A stretch of DNA of 64,000 nt from Warburgia ugandensis (lineage: Eukaryota > Streptophyta > Magnoliopsida > Canellales > Canellaceae), in the NCBI GenBank assembly GCA_035236585.1, contig CP141135.1:73633057-73697056 (forward strand), written 5' to 3'. Shown one piece after another: positions 23,626 to 36,300 of the stretch. The position numbers were made by a program, and so were the translations under genes. The notes beneath the pieces were generated by a model. It searched no databases. It was not told the DNA's origin and saw nothing but the letters and a program-made list of their open reading frames with translations. How positions within the stretch are numbered: the stretch's first letter is position 1; every line of letters starts with the position of its first letter.

Positions 23626-26247
23626 TGTGACGACCTGGGTTTTTATATGATGCAATTTTGATAAAAAAGTGAGATCTCTTGTTTTATAAATATGAAATGC
23701 ATGAAAATCTTTCTCATTTAGAAAACAACCTTTCATAAAAACCCTGAGTGTTTAAACACATTCTCAATTTATTTAGCCATGGCAAAGTTTTAAATCAATA
23801 TTGTTCCCAAGAAAGTGTTAGTCACGGCCCCAGCTATTAGAGAGTAACTACAATCAAGTATCATTGAAAGATAAGATAGGGGTTTACTTACTTGTACTTA
23901 ACCTGTGTCTTCTAGTACAAACGTCCTTTGCCCTTAAGTATTTATTTTGTATCTGAAAAATGTTGAGGATTGGGTGAGTATATAATATACTCAGTAGGAG
24001 CCTATTACTACTAGTTTTATAAATGCATGAGATGTTTTAAAATCATATGCTCATTCAAAATATGCGTATGTTTGAATACTCGAGTTCAATATCAATATAA
24101 GAATCCATAATCAAACTGAAATACTCATGACTTAAAAGATCACATAATCCAAAATTGAAAGTATCATATATATATATATATATATATATATGATGACAAC
24201 ATGATATGCAATAGATGCTTCATGGAGTCCAACTCGTGGATCTCTAGTATGGGATGGTCAACCAACCTCATATCATGCTATATGAAATGCACATAAATCA
24301 TCAAACCATAGGGTCCACTATGCCTACGACCTCCTCGCCGTGTGGTCCCCGGGTACCTGAGGACACTCAGTCATAGCCTCCACGGGGCCTATGACACGTC
24401 GACCCAGTGCCGTGACACCAGTGGTAGCCCCCTGTACCACATGCAGTTGATGTAGGTACTTGCCTCTTTTTGGGCGTGGTACCCATCCACCTAATAGTGG
24501 TAGAGGCTGGGTGGCCAACCCAGACCCCTCGGCATAGCACCCACGAGCTTACTTGCCCAAATCACATAAGATTAAGAAGCCAAAACCTCTTGTTAAAACT
24601 TGTCCTCTTTGGGTCCCTCACAACTGCCTGGCCCTCGGCACTCCAGCGTCTTTTGGCAACCCTCAAGGACATGCAATCTTTGCAAGTACTTAAATCATAC
24701 AATGTATGCACTTTGTTTGCAACACATATATATGTGCATAATGTATATGCAATCATTTCAAAATATGACTATGTATAAAGCATTTATCTTGCATGCAGAA
24801 TTAAGTCATGCAAATCAAATCATGTATTTAAAACATATGTTCTCAAAATAATAATAGTTCTTTTAAAAGAATCTAATAGTGATAGAGCACTTACCTGGCT
24901 AGGTCGCGTTAACCCTTTTGTCCTCGTACACTTCTGAACATGGTTTGGGGACTCAAGGTTAGTTTAGCCTATCTTTTATGGGTTTAGAGTAGTTGGGTCT
25001 TATTACTTAGGCATTAGGGGTCTATCCCTATGCCTATGGGTGTCCTAAGGTCCTAATTGGGCCTTAGTATCCTCAGTTTCCCAAAGTTCTAGTGGCCACG
25101 CACCACTATCCTATTCTAAGGGTCATGCCCTCTTTTGATTGGGCATTGATCAAGAATTTTATAGTTTGGATGTATCCACGTCGTAAACACAGATACAACG
25201 CCTTTTGCGGCGCCTCAATCGGAGCTCTAGATCTCAAGTTATAGGCGTTTTAGTGTTGTATGTACATAGAGTCTTAAAGACAAAAAAAGTTGGAATGCTA
25301 GGGCGCTGCGCGTCTACGACGTGCGTCCAGCTTCCTTAAGTAACCAAAAGTCGACGCGCGCTAGTGCGCTGCGCGTCTGTGGCGTGTGCCTCAGCGGGCG
25401 CGTCTGCAGACGCGCGGTACGCTCCGCCCGTCTGTCTCTTTAGCGGGCGCGTCTACGGATGGGCCCGTTGGTTTTCTCTCAGACACGTTCGACGCGTCTC
25501 GTCCGGAGTGGGGCGTTTCCATTGTTGGGGGACTGGGGCGTCCTTAGGATGCCCTGGTTCGTCCCTGAGGAACCAGTGCGGCCCTGGGGATGTTCCAGGG
25601 TCCTTGGTGACTCCCTAGAGGCCTATTCTCCATGGTTTTTCATGCAAAAACCTAGGGAAACTGAGCCTAGGACTATGGGTGAGATGGGTTTGGGGAGTTT
25701 TTGGATGTACCTGCTTCGTGGATGGTTTTCTCTCCACTTTTTCCCCTCTTGGTCACTGCTTCACGATGGGTTTTCTCCAACATTTTGGGCTGCCATTAGA
25801 GGCACCCAAGAGCTCTATTTATAGAGCTAAGAGAGGGTTCTGGAGGGGGCTCACCGCCTTTGAATGGCGGTGGAGAAACCTCTAGAAGGGCGGTGATTTC
25901 TCCCCAAATCACCACCATTCTAGAACCCTCTAGAGGTTGAAGACGATGGGGTGACCGTATCAAAACGGGCACCTGTGTTTTTGCAGGTTAAGTCGTTTTT
26001 GTAAAATTTACAATTTTGCCCCTGAATTTCAAAGGGCCATATCTTGCTCATTTTAATTCCGTTTTGGGTGATTTTAGTCTCGTTGGATTTCTTTTTCCGA
26101 GACGCATCTAATGGAACCATTTTTAGGACCAAATTCCTGGGTTTAGTCAAGGCAACTAGTGAAATGACCAAAATGCCATTATCTTTAAAACTGAACTTTT
26201 CATTGCTAAACTTGGAATTTCAATATTACAAAATTGGAGTCATTACA
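23626..26247 (-). mobile_element. Solo LTR nested in the gypsy RT region
   Basis: A 2,622-bp block begins TGTGACGACCTGGG and ends GGAGTCATTACA, flanked by perfect GTACT duplications. Its start resembles those of the LTRs at 29200 and 44447. The stretch GGGTGAGTATATAATATACT with CAGTAGG near 23972-24000 recurs in similar form at 44835-44862. No retroviral-type coding is inside, so it is a solo LTR. RT-like coding lies on the right flank and probable further RT on the left. It is younger than its host element. Confidence 0.85.
24166..24191. repeat. AT microsatellite
   Basis: 13 AT units within the nested solo LTR. Confidence 0.95.
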
Positions 26248-29184
26248 GTACTAATTTCATCAATTTATATGATCCAGAGCTTGTAGCAATCATACAAGTT
26301 CTAAAAATTGTCTTAAAGACATTTCAGCCACAATCCTCAGTTGATGATAACCAGACCTCAAATCAATATCCACAAATACTATGCACCATCCAGGACTGAT
26401 CATATAGATCATCATTATATGATAAAGAATATCAATTCTCCACTATGGAGCTATCAAACAATCAACAATTTGTGCTTAGCAATAAGAATTTATCTTTTTT
26501 CTCACAAAGAGGGTCAATGCATCCTATGAAGACCTACTAGGTTTAATAATCTCTTGTCAAATAACTACCATAGTTGGAACCCTTCCAGCTCAGCTGGGAC
26601 CATTATGATATGACACTTTAGAAAATAACACTATCTGATGCCAAATCAATATAAAAATCAATGTCTTAGGGTGTAAAATCTTGAAACCTCCTTAGGAAGA
26701 TCGTGAATCTTCACATACCCTCTGTTTGCATAATTTATAGCCGTTCTCTGTCATCTACAATCACAAAACCAGGAGAACTTGGTATATCAGACGAGTACTA
26801 TATTGCCTTCAAAGCAAGGTTAATGCAAATCTCAATGATGCCCCTTCTTACTCAGGAGTGAGATCAATAGTTATTCGACATATCAAAAGTACATTTCTTC
26901 TCACTGTAATCAACTGTCCTCCAACAATGGAATCCATCCAAAGGATGATGTCATAATCCCCCAAATCGAGGACGATAAAGTCAATATCTATTCTCTCACT
27001 CGTCATCATTTTCACCAATACTCATTAGAGGCACTTACAAGTTTCAATAATTTGCCAATCAGTGTTATAACCTCTAACCTAAGGATCTTTAAACACATAT
27101 AAAGACACATTCATCAGGGTGCCAACACTTAAACTACAAGGGTGACTGGATCCTAAATCAAGGAGGATCTTGGCATGTCTATCCACATTCAAAAGAATAC
27201 CTTTCACAATGTGGGTTGAGGTTTGTACTTTCATCCAGTAATGGTAATACTCATTATTACCAATGTGGGACCATTTTTTGTTTTATCTTTACTATCAGTT
27301 TGTCCGACACATTGTCCTCTGGGGCAGTCTTTAAAGAACGTCCTAACGGTCATGGTCACAATGTCTCCAAGATTGTCGTTGTAATGACGGCTACTGATGT
27401 TATCACCACTACTACGGTGGTCCACTAACTCTAGGACATAGTAGTCTAGGTGTCTATCCTTATCACTAGTACACATTACATCTCTCTTCCGTATCCCAAC
27501 ACTGCCTGATCAAATGTCGTTGGCTCAATGGCCTCTGCAATCATGTCAATGAAAGGTCTCTTACCCTTACTAGGCTGACTCGAACTACCCATGTTCGAGT
27601 TTCTGCGATCAGTCTTGACCTAAAAGGATCCCTCTTTACATAGAGGTTATGTCTGCACCTCGCAACCAATGTAGAACGCAGCACAATCATCTAATTCCTC
27701 AATACAGTTGTCAACATATAACAATCTATCCATGGTCTCCTTCTTTATAGTGAAGGAGTTAGGGTAAGTCTCTTCAACTGAGTATACTGGTTTAGTACCG
27801 TTGAACCGTGTAATTCTTCTCTTCAAGTGGCAAACTCCCTTAGTTTTCAAAAATACTAATTATCACAAGTCTTCCCAAGGGCCTTCTAGATAAAAGACTC
27901 AGCGATAGAGGAACACATCTTCTCAAATAACCATCCTTAAAAGCCTTGTAATTATATTTTCAGTGTCCTCACTTCCGCTATTTCACTTTCTTGACCTAAT
28001 GAATTATTTCATGGTCATATTAATCAAAATTATTTACAACTAGATTTATTTTACACCCAAAGAAATTTACTTTTATAATAATTCCTTAATCATCAGAAAC
28101 CACACTGTCATCTCTGTCAGTGTTGGATGTAAATCAATCATAATTAATTTCATCTCACCTCGTTCACTTCTCATATTTTTCTTTCTAGTTGCTTTATTAC
28201 AAAATCATTTCTATTCAAGAATTATTCTCACAATTTAGTCATCATGTCCTCTGGGCAATATGCACTTCAATTCATAATTATAACCCCAAAAACAATTTGT
28301 AAGTATTCACTCCCTACTAATGTCTGATATCAAAATTTTTTGTAAGCGTAAGAACTCATTAGTTTTTATCTCACCTTATTCTCACAGCAATATTCATTCT
28401 CCACATCAACTTCAATAAATATCTCTTCCCACTTGATTCACATCATTTCTACTAACTATTATCATAAAAGGGTTGTTATCTCCTTCAAGTGCTATGTGTC
28501 TCCAATCGTAATTAAAAACCCTTAGAATGATTTATAGACATTTACTTTTCATTAATGACCATCTTTCAACACCTCTTTATACACTAAACTCACCAGTTTT
28601 GGTCTCAAAATAAGATATTTCACCCGTAGGAACACTAGGATCTTATTTCATCAATTTTCAATGATTTTTCCCATATGACAATTTATTCGTCAAATAAATC
28701 CGCTTCAAGTTGTAGTTATACAGTACTCCTGTCAACTTTCTCAATTTCTTAATAATTGTAATCATTTTTATTCCTTCGTCATTCTTATCATGCTATTGTT
28801 ATTATGATAATTGTTAGGCTTTTCTAAAAATTTACGCACATCGTTCAAGTTAGAACTTGAATTCTCAAAAGCGAATCATATAAATACATTTGCTATTATA
28901 TAATAAGGTTCTCACCAAGAGAAACTAATTTATAATCTTTATTCTGATTCATAATTGTAAGAATCATGTACTTCCATAAAATGTACCTCCTTGTGCTCAT
29001 ACAATGACTTAAAGTCGCAATTTTTTTAAGAAAGTCTGCCAATCTTCATGGCATTATCTATTTCACAATAATCAACATCCCTCACACAAGTTATTTCTGT
29101 AACTCATATTTAAAGACCGCCTCACTTCATGGACTATATGTGACCTTTGAATGTGTTGGACTGGTTGTGATGGAGTAGACCCAA

Positions 29185-29196
29185 GCTCTGATACCA
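29185..29196 (-). other. Primer binding site, initiator tRNA-Met type
   Basis: GCTCTGATACCA on the plus strand is TGGTATCAGAGC on the minus strand, the standard initiator tRNA-Met primer site of plant LTR retrotransposons. It lies three bases from the LTR end at 29200, which fixes the element as minus-oriented. Confidence 0.92.
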
Positions 29197-29199
29197 AAT

Positions 29200-32100
29200 T
29201 GTGATGCCCTGGGTTTTAACAACAAAATAGTAACAATTTATAAAAACAGTCAGGATCCCTGTTTTAAAAACTTTGATTTGTAAAGTGTTAAATAAAAGCA
29301 ATTCTTTCAAAATCCGGGGAGTCACACAATCACAAAACTATGGATTTAATAGTGAAATGAAATACCATTTCCACAAAAAATTCGGCAGTTTCCTTTGTAT
29401 TTTGGACTATTGCACATGACTAGTGCAATATAAAATAACCTGATAAACATAATATAAAACATGACATATGGGAGACTTAGTCTCCATACCCATTCACGAT
29501 CAAATGTTATTTTCAATAAAATATATATTCCAGCAATGAATGAGAAAATCAAGTCATGACAAAATACCCAGGGTCACTCCATACAGCCATCATGAATCCA
29601 TATTCTTATATCCAGGTCACACTGCAATTTTAATTAAAGCACAGTCCATACTCAAAACCCAAAGTGAGGTCTTGAACAAATGTTGTCATCTCTAAACATC
29701 CTCAATGCTTCACCGAAAAACTGTCATCACTTTTACCTGCTCTATCATTGCTTCAACCTATAGTCACTTTATATATCTGAGGCATTACAAACAAAACAAT
29801 ACCTCAGTAAGCTATACTTGTATAGGTGATTACAAGAAATAAAACATGCAATAAACACTGGCGAAGAGTACTAATATCATGTCGACTATCAATAGAGTAA
29901 ACTATTTATAAGGCAAATGAAATCATCAGGCATTTAGAAAATAAAGCTCATGAATCTCATAAATTTGAATGAAGCAATCAAGATCAAAACATGCTTTTTG
30001 TTTGAGGCAATAAAATATCAAAGCAAAACATCATGATAAGCAAGGCATGGTCAAAATATGGATGAGCATCCATTAAATGCAATAAGAAACCGTGTCCACA
30101 CTAAAATATAATGCATGTCATGATAAAACAGAGCACCGTATGAAAACAAGCCCTAAGAGTGTTCCACGACACTCAATCACTTGTAATGAGTACTCATACC
30201 AAATCTAGGGTCCCTCACCTGTAGCTCACACACATGTAGCCCACCCACATAAGCGACTCCCTTGCCTATAGCTTGCATACCAGGTAGCTTGCCCAGCCCA
30301 TAAGCCCCCCCACATCTGGCCGCCCACGTACACTTTACTCACATATAAATACCACATGTTCATATGGAATAAGTGTATGAGCTATTATGCTGCAGTGCAA
30401 ATCACACAAGGATCTCAACCACTGTCGCTCTTTGTCGATACCATAACAGGAGACTTTCTTCGTCCCCATGGGGAGGAACGAACTCGTAGGGGGGACTACC
30501 CATGATACCACTACTTACGTACTTGGCCCTGTACCACTCAAGAGCGGTGTATAATCATCATCATCACAAAGTTAGAGGGTAGGTGGCTAACCTTACAACC
30601 CTTCTAGCATAGTATCCACCGGGTAGAAGCATCCGTCATAAAGCAGCAAAACATGCTATAAATAATGGAAAACTCCCAAATGAAATAAACCTCAATAGGA
30701 TGAATCAAAATACATGATAAAGTATAAACCATCATATATGAAAACATGGATAATCGTATAATTAATGTCATGCTATCAAAAGCAAAGTAATAAACACTTT
30801 TTAATAAACATGATAGGACGTAAAACACCTGCCTCAAGAATTTCAATTGAGAAGTCATGATCATGAAATTAAGAAAAAATCTCGAGTGTAATAACCTACC
30901 TCAATAAATGCAATATTGCAATTAGGCGAGTGGGCAATGTCATGCCGTGCACTCTGATGTACCCATCACATCATAAGTCATCTATTACTTGGCGTTCCCA
31001 CCTCTAAAAATAAACAAATCTAAGTGTTAACTTCATTAATCTGACCGTTAATCCTAGATCAATGTCCCAGATCATTTGGTTAACCCTCTATCGGGTCAAT
31101 CCTATACTAAATATATGTTTTTCTAACATTTAGATGAATATTTGTAGTATCTGATAATCAATTTATATCATGATCCACTTAATTTATGCCCCTTATCCAA
31201 TAAAGGGTCAGTCTCTAACGTCTCGTAAGATTTGGAGACGGTCCAATCGTTGAATCGCTCTATAACATTTATAATTGACACATGGTCATCAATTCTAACT
31301 ATTCTTATCATGATCCTTCTAATTTAAGTGTTTATTTAGTTATTTAAATATGTCTCCATATTTATACCTCAATCTGATGGTCAGATCACTCTCTAATCAA
31401 CCAACCCCAAGGCACTTGATCAAATTAACTGTCAAGATTACTTTTTTTTAATGATTTAATAAGATCTTATTCTTCTAATTTCCTGAATCATCTCACATTC
31501 GATGTATGCAATTAGATTCTAAGGCCTGATTATCCATTGATCGACCTACTCTAAGTCATCTAATGTTATTTGGTGATTTAACTATTTAAAAAGTGCTCAA
31601 AGCTAGGTTCTTATCTTAAATCTAGGTTCGCATTGTTAAGACGATTGCAATACCTCTTTCAGATCACAATTTGGACTCCTGTAGCTCTATAAATAACATT
31701 TTTTTTGTGAATGAACAGCTCAAAAAGTCCAAAACAATTAAACAAATAGATTTTAAATCGGGCCGCACGTGGCGCGCATGCAGAGAGCACGTGCCGCTCG
31801 GGCATAGCCGCGTGTGCTCGCTACTCGACGTCGTCGGAGAAGACAGCCGGACCCTAGTTGCCGTCGACAACCCCTAATGGTCCAAATGGTGTGATTTTTC
31901 TACCGTTTCAGTCCATTTTACCTGTACATTTTATTTTTAAGCTTCCCTTCAACAAATTCTATCATTATCTCGAGTTTTTACATGATTTTCATATTGTTCT
32001 TAAAAATCTTCCTCTTACTCTTTTCTTAGTTTTTCGGCATCTATAGCTGTTCGATTACAATGAAAATTCCTGGGTTTGTTCGTCGTGTTACCATGTACAA

Positions 32101-32721
32101 GATAAACGATTCAGATTATGCATATGCTCCTGTTTCATCGATTTATTTTGAAAAGAAAGACAACACACATCACCTCACCGAGAAATGGCAATCTGTGTTG
32201 TTTTTCCAGCGTTAAAAGCAATGGAAACTCAAGGAAAGAAAGGGAAAAGCAGTGGAGGGTGGCTTACCTTGGTTAGGTTGGCTAGAACGAGAGGCTTCTC
32301 GTCATCACGTGCACCTGGGAGGGGAAATTTTGCGTCGTTGCCGGCGTTTGGCGTCACCGTCATTAGTGACATGGGAATTGAGGGGGGATTGATGGTTGTG
32401 CGAGAAAATGGGACAGGCATTTAAAGCCCCTCCCATAATGGCCATCATTCGTGGGTTTTTGCACCCAGTCTGTGAGCCCCATGTGTATTTACTATTTTAC
32501 TCCTTTATGCTATTTAATTAAATATAAAAATTAAAATAATTAGTCATTTTTTCTTTGATCTCCGATTTTAGCATTCTTAGTGGCATTAGATTCCATTTTT
32601 CTAGTTTATTTAGGTTTCAACTTAAGATTCTATATCCAAATTCTAATTTTCTTTATTTCTTTATTTTTTTATAATTCTACAAAATTATTTTTTTTTAAAT
32701 TTAAAGATAGCGGATATTACA
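29200..32721 (-). mobile_element. 5' LTR of the Ty3/gypsy element
   Basis: A 3,522-bp LTR. On the plus strand it starts TGTGATGCCCTGGG and ends GCGGATATTACA, so it has TG...CA ends, and it borders the primer site. Its right part matches the 3' LTR remnant at 20812-22395. It includes the palindrome-like stretch GAGGCATTACAAACAAAAC near 29780, shared in reverse complement with the solo LTR at 908-3991. ATATA follows the right end; because the left LTR is truncated, the matching duplication cannot be checked. Confidence 0.85.
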
Positions 32722-33336
32722 ATATAAGAACTTTTAAGTATCTCACTATACTCTCAGTAGGTAGGCTCAAGGTAACATTCCATGGATAATTCTATAGGAC
32801 CATCGAATTGGCGTGATTTTTTACATGTAGCCTCAAAAGGGGATGACAACAAGATGAATGACCCAGATCTAAAACAAAAACACAATAGAGATTACCATTT
32901 GCTAATCTTGTACACATTTGTTATCCCCTTAGCCATGGCCCATCCCCAAGCTCATAGGGTCAAATCACTAGTGGGTTCATGACACGCACCCTCTGGAACA
33001 AGATCTTCCTAGGGTTAGGGTTAGGGTTTTTATTTAAAAAATATCTCCTTACACTCCCAATCTCCTAACGCAAAACAAACACATTTCTATCCCTCATCTA
33101 CCGGTCCCACATATTGAGGGTCCAACACACAATCAAACCGATCATATAAATATTGAAAAAAACCTCCTTCCAAAGCCATGCTCTGTTGAAGCTCCTTCTA
33201 ACCCCAAAACCTCTGCCTTTTCCTATCCTTCTTTTCTCCCTCCCTCCCTCTCCATCTGTCTCTTGGTTTCCTCCATCTTCTCTCTCTAAAAATTGGGGTT
33301 GAGAGTTTGTGGACGATCAAGAATTCTCTGCGAAAG
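32722..33336 (+). promoter_or_regulatory. Promoter and 5' UTR region of the NAP1-related gene
   Basis: Holds the telo-box-like repeat at 33010-33030, a candidate TATA box (TATAAATAT, 33145-33153) and a pyrimidine-rich leader (33215-33290, CT-rich), a frequent arrangement in plant housekeeping promoters. The transcription start is not determinable by eye. Confidence 0.5.
33010..33030 (+). promoter_or_regulatory. Telo-box-like tandem motif
   Basis: Three consecutive AGGGTT units ending AGGGTTTT, containing the plant telo box AAACCCTAA on the minus strand. It is about 310 bp upstream of the start codon. Telo boxes are known in promoters of translation and cell-growth genes. Confidence 0.6.
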
Positions 33337-36300
33337 ATGGGTGCAGATAAGGGGAAGAAATCGAAGGTCTCGGAGAAAGGAGAAGAGGAACCCGATCACA
33401 TTGATGGAGAACTCGTTCTATCGATTGAGAAGTTGCAGGAAATTCAAGATGAGCTCGAGAAGGTATACCCTTCTGCTTTGTTTGACTTTTTATTCCCTTT
33501 TTTTTTGTTGTAGTGTAGCAGGGGCTTCTGGGTTTTGTTTTCTCTTTGATTTTTCAGGTTTTGGCTGGTTCAATTCTCAGTAGTTGGGTTTCTGGTTTGG
33601 AATATACAAATAACCATCAAAATATGTTTTTCCTCTCTATATGTGAATTTGTTGCAGTTTTGGTTTACTTTGATGAGAAAAGCTGTGTTTTTGTGGGTTG
33701 AATTATGTCTAGGTTGGCTGCCATCCTATTGGTTTTGATTTGATAGAATTTGTTCTATTTGGTGCTTGTCTTTTCTGTATTACTTGAATATATTCAGTGA
33801 TAAGAAGTTTCAAATAAAGGAGATTCTTTGTGGAGTGATAAGAAGTTTGTAGTCAAATGAATCCTTTTTGTGAATGTTGGAGTTCAAGCGGGTGCTTTCT
33901 CTATTAGCAGCTTCATACTGCTATTATTATCAAAGAAATCTTTCTCTGTCTGGGATTCTATCTAACTTTCTCGTGGAGCTTCTCTTGCTAGTGTAAAGTG
34001 TCTTTGAGAGGACTTCTTCTGTAAGGTTTGGGTCTATGTGGTAATGTAGGTTGAGTTTGGAAGGTTTAAGTCACAGATGATCTCCCTTTATTGTAACTGG
34101 AGTATTTTGTTCTATTTACTTTAACATGAGCTGTGGAAACATGTTCTGCTATTCAATGAAGTTGATGTAAATACACTTCAATACTCTAATCGCTTTTTTG
34201 CTGATTAGAATTGTCCTAGGATAAATGCCAACTTCTAACGGTTACTTCACATTGAATAGTAGCCAACCTCGTTTTAGTTGAATAAGTTGTTATCTTATTC
34301 ACTTGTTATTTTTGCATACACTTCTGTGCTTGTTTCCCTTCGCCATTTCTGTTTCTTTCGTTTCTTCCTTGTGTTCCTTTTCTGGGCTGTACTGCAGCTT
34401 TTAGCTTAATACCTATGCAATTGTTGATGTGCAATAGGTGAATGAGGAAGCTAGTGATAAAGTCCTGGAAGTGGAGCAGAAGTATAATGAAATACGCAGG
34501 CCGGTTTACAACAAACGGAATGAGATTATTCAGTCGATTCCTGATTTTTGGTTAACTGCAGTTTGTACTCTGTCCTTTGTTAATTCCCTCATTACCTTTT
34601 CTCCACTAATAAAATTTCAACTATGTGATAGTTACGACGCCATTTTGTGTTCAGTCCATCCAATTGATAATGGATTTCTGCACTGTGCAGTTCCTAAGTC
34701 ATCCAGCACTCTGTGATCTCTTGACCGAGGAAGATCAGAAGGTTTGGACTCACTCCTACAATATATACATTGGCATATTTTCTTCCTACAATTTTCATTT
34801 TCCTTGCTGAATTTGAAATGTTATTGTCTGGTTTCTGCTGCATTTGGCAACTGGAACTTTTAAGACCATGCTATCATTATGAAAGTTACTATTCATGACT
34901 GCTGAAAATGCCATTTATTCATCTGTCTCGATGTAGATCTTCAAGTACTTGCAATCTCTGGATGTTGAGGATTCCAAAGATGTGAAATCTGGGTACTCTG
35001 TTACTTTTGTGAGTTTCTAACTTGTGCCTTTGTTAGCTAATTTCTGTCTTCATGATTTTTTGTTATTTTGTTTTTCAGTGGTGGTTGTGCTGCTGCCATC
35101 TCTTATTGTAATAGTTCTATTCAGTTGAAGAACTGTTTTAAATTTTAATGACTGTGCTTCTGATAAACCAGAACTTCTCCCCAAATCCTTTTTTTGAGGA
35201 TACAAAGCTGACGAAGACATTTGCCTTCTCCGATGAAGGAACAACAAAGATAACTGGCACAGCAATCAAGTGGAAGGAGGGTATGGTAAGGGTGATGTAC
35301 CCTACCATTTCTATGCTCATATAGAACTCTGTTATTTTAGTTCTAATCTAGATATTTTGCTTTGTATTTTGTGGATGATGTTTGAAGGACATTGCTAATG
35401 GTGATGGTCATGATAGAAAGGGGAGCAAGCGGCCCCGTGCTGAAGAAAGGTTGCTCTTCCATCTGCCTCTTGATTTCCAGCAATAGTTATATGCTTAGCC
35501 TCTCAATTTCATTAGCACAAGTGCATCTTATGTTGGTAATAATTTTTCTTATCTGGAGTTTATTCTGGTAGTAGTGTAGATGATATGTTGCATTGCATGT
35601 ACAAGCTTGTGCATTTAAACATTCATTTCACATTTGTCCGATGGAAAGCAAGCTCTGTTGTTGACTTGACAATAAGCCATTAGCAAGTGTTGATTATTTT
35701 ACCGCAAGTGCATGGGTTATTGTAGTGTAGTTGATGTAAAAATTAAAAGAAATGATAGAAATTAAATAACAATTAATTCAAAATTCAGATCTATTTAACC
35801 AATAAAAATTACAGAAAATCAAGTTTAAAAAGACAAAAAAATAACTAAAAAACAAATAAAATCTACCTCCCTAGCTTGATTATAACTAATTTCTTTAAAT
35901 CTACTATAATAAAAGTCAATTGGCCTTCTTCAATCTCTCACTGATACTTTTGAATATGGATCCAACGGCTGGATTAAGCAAATTCCCCAAAATTTTGATG
36001 ATCTGGACTAAAGTAAGATTTTGGGTTTTGGACGGCTTAGATCTAATCTATGGATTTCAGATTGAAGATCATGACTGATGAATAAGCTAAGAGATGTCCT
36101 AAAAACAAGGTCTAAAGATTAATTGAAATTTTGACATGAAAAAGATCAAGAAATAAAGAAATCTTGTTTATTAAAGCTAGATCGTTGATTTGGTTAAGTT
36201 TAAATAAAATAGGCTTAGATAACACAGTTCCTGGAATTAATCTGAAAATAGTACAAAATCCGGATAAAGCAAAACTGGGATAAGAACAGGCACATATGGA

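Larger units (their letters stand above)
22396..29199 (-). mobile_element. Internal region of a decayed Ty3/gypsy retrotransposon
   Basis: Read on the minus strand: primer site at 29185-29196, a gag-like stretch with RFNGTKPVYSVEE (27780-27830), a protease region (KGILLNVDRHAKILLDLGSS near 27150-27230, with LLDLGSS in place of the active-site D-T/S-G; then FIVLDLGDYDIILWMDS near 26930-27000), and an RT region (LFVRKKDK, then YHQL-type WLSSTEDCG in decayed form, 26253-26560). The order gag, protease, RT and the motif forms fit Ty3/gypsy. Many stops and frameshifts interrupt it. A second solo LTR sits inside the RT at 23626-26247. No intact integrase was seen between 22396 and 23620, which is too short for a complete pol. 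Confidence 0.82.

Noticed and set aside
25364-25885. Several overlapping open frames in a GC-rich patch
   Set aside because: Inside the nested solo LTR; no recognisable domain, so they are read as LTR sequence.
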